DNA of 14,603 bases, taken from positions 1 through 14,603 of the forward strand of contig JAVBPK010000136.1 in NCBI GenBank assembly GCA_031549625.1, read 5' to 3'. A program made the position numbers and the translations under genes. Of this stretch, positions 14,321 through 14,603 are shown piece by piece; position 1 is the stretch's first letter, and every line of letters starts with the position of its first letter. Under the pieces are notes generated by a model that had not been told where the DNA came from, searched no databases, and was given only the letters and a program-made list of their open reading frames with translations. The stretch is from JAISXK01 sp031549625. GTDB taxonomy: Bacteria; Bacillota; Clostridia; Christensenellales; CAG-138.

Positions 14321-14603
14321 ATGCCAACCATAACGATGAACAGCGCTTCGCTGCGGCCGCTGATAGATATGTTCGCAGCAAATAATAAACGCACCGAGGT
14401 CATCGTTAAATATTCGGGTAATATTTTGCGACTGCAGGAACATATGAGCGACATCCAAATTGAGATTTTAAATGAAAACTACGCAATCATTACCTTGCTT
14501 TCCATGCAAATCGTTGAATTACTGGATTATCCGGAAATAGAATACATAGAGCGCTCAAAGCTTCTTTCTTCTGTGCTGCGCGAAAGCTTGCAGCAGGTTT
14601 GCG
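14321..14603 (+). CDS. Csp-like subtilisin family protease, N-terminal fragment (runs off the right edge)
   Basis: Only the first 94 codons are present. They match the N-terminal prodomain of clostridial S8-family Csp proteases: TEVIVKYSGNILRL (25-38), IQIEILNENYAIITL (45-59), then LLDYPEIEYIERSK (67-80) and SLQQVC, just before where the subtilisin catalytic domain should begin. Csp proteases process pro-SleC during germination, and some members (CspA, CspC) are pseudoproteases acting in germinant sensing. The catalytic Asp-His-Ser triad lies outside the window, so active enzyme or pseudoprotease cannot be decided. The start is an ATG with AGGAGG 6 nt upstream. Position two genes after sleC supports a germination role. 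Confidence 0.8.
   Translation, partial: MPTITMNSASLRPLIDMFAANNKRTEVIVKYSGNILRLQEHMSDIQIEILNENYAIITLLSMQIVELLDYPEIEYIERSKLLSSVLRESLQQVC

Overview
The window looks like part of the chromosome of a spore-forming member of the Bacillota, most likely class Clostridia. GC content is roughly one half by eye. Three things point there: a FabK-type fatty-acid synthase cluster headed by a FabT-like MarR repressor, a Spo0A-family response regulator, and a SleC/Csp germination locus. I cannot name a genus.

Region 1 (1-8985, minus strand) is a complete type II fatty-acid synthesis operon apart from the end of its last gene. In transcription order it is fabT, fabH, acpP, fabK, fabD, fabG, fabF, accB, fabZ, accC, accD and accA, with accA running off the left edge. 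Genes are nearly touching or overlapping: fabT/fabH by 4 nt, fabK/fabD by 13, fabD/fabG by 7 and accD/accA by 22. The order matches the streptococcal fab cluster as I know it, but no fabM is seen. AccABCD make malonyl-CoA, FabD moves malonyl to AcpP, FabH starts chains, and FabF, FabG, FabZ and FabK carry out elongation. A strong sigma-A promoter (TTGACT, 17 bp, TATAAT) lies upstream of fabT. A 21-bp near-palindrome sits just downstream of its -10 box and probably is the FabT operator.

Region 2 (9044-11650, plus strand) is a divergent glycogen phosphorylase gene (glgP) with its own promoter. A hairpin-rich 3' region follows it.

Region 3 (11650-14603, plus strand) appears to concern sporulation and germination. 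A free-standing, divergent Spo0A-like response regulator has its own promoter and a textbook terminator. Next comes a SleC-type spore cortex-lytic enzyme with a GTG start, a 93-codon aromatic-rich protein of unknown function, and the first 94 codons of a Csp-type subtilisin-like protease. Csp proteases are known to activate pro-SleC, so sleC, the small gene and csp probably form one unit. The small protein between enzyme and activator is the least explained part of the window.

Several starts were set from ribosome binding sites rather than from the longest reading frame: fabK (TTG at 7090), acpP (7423), glgP (9173), the response regulator (11779) and the 93-codon gene (14024). No tRNA, rRNA, CRISPR array, insertion sequence or prophage was seen.
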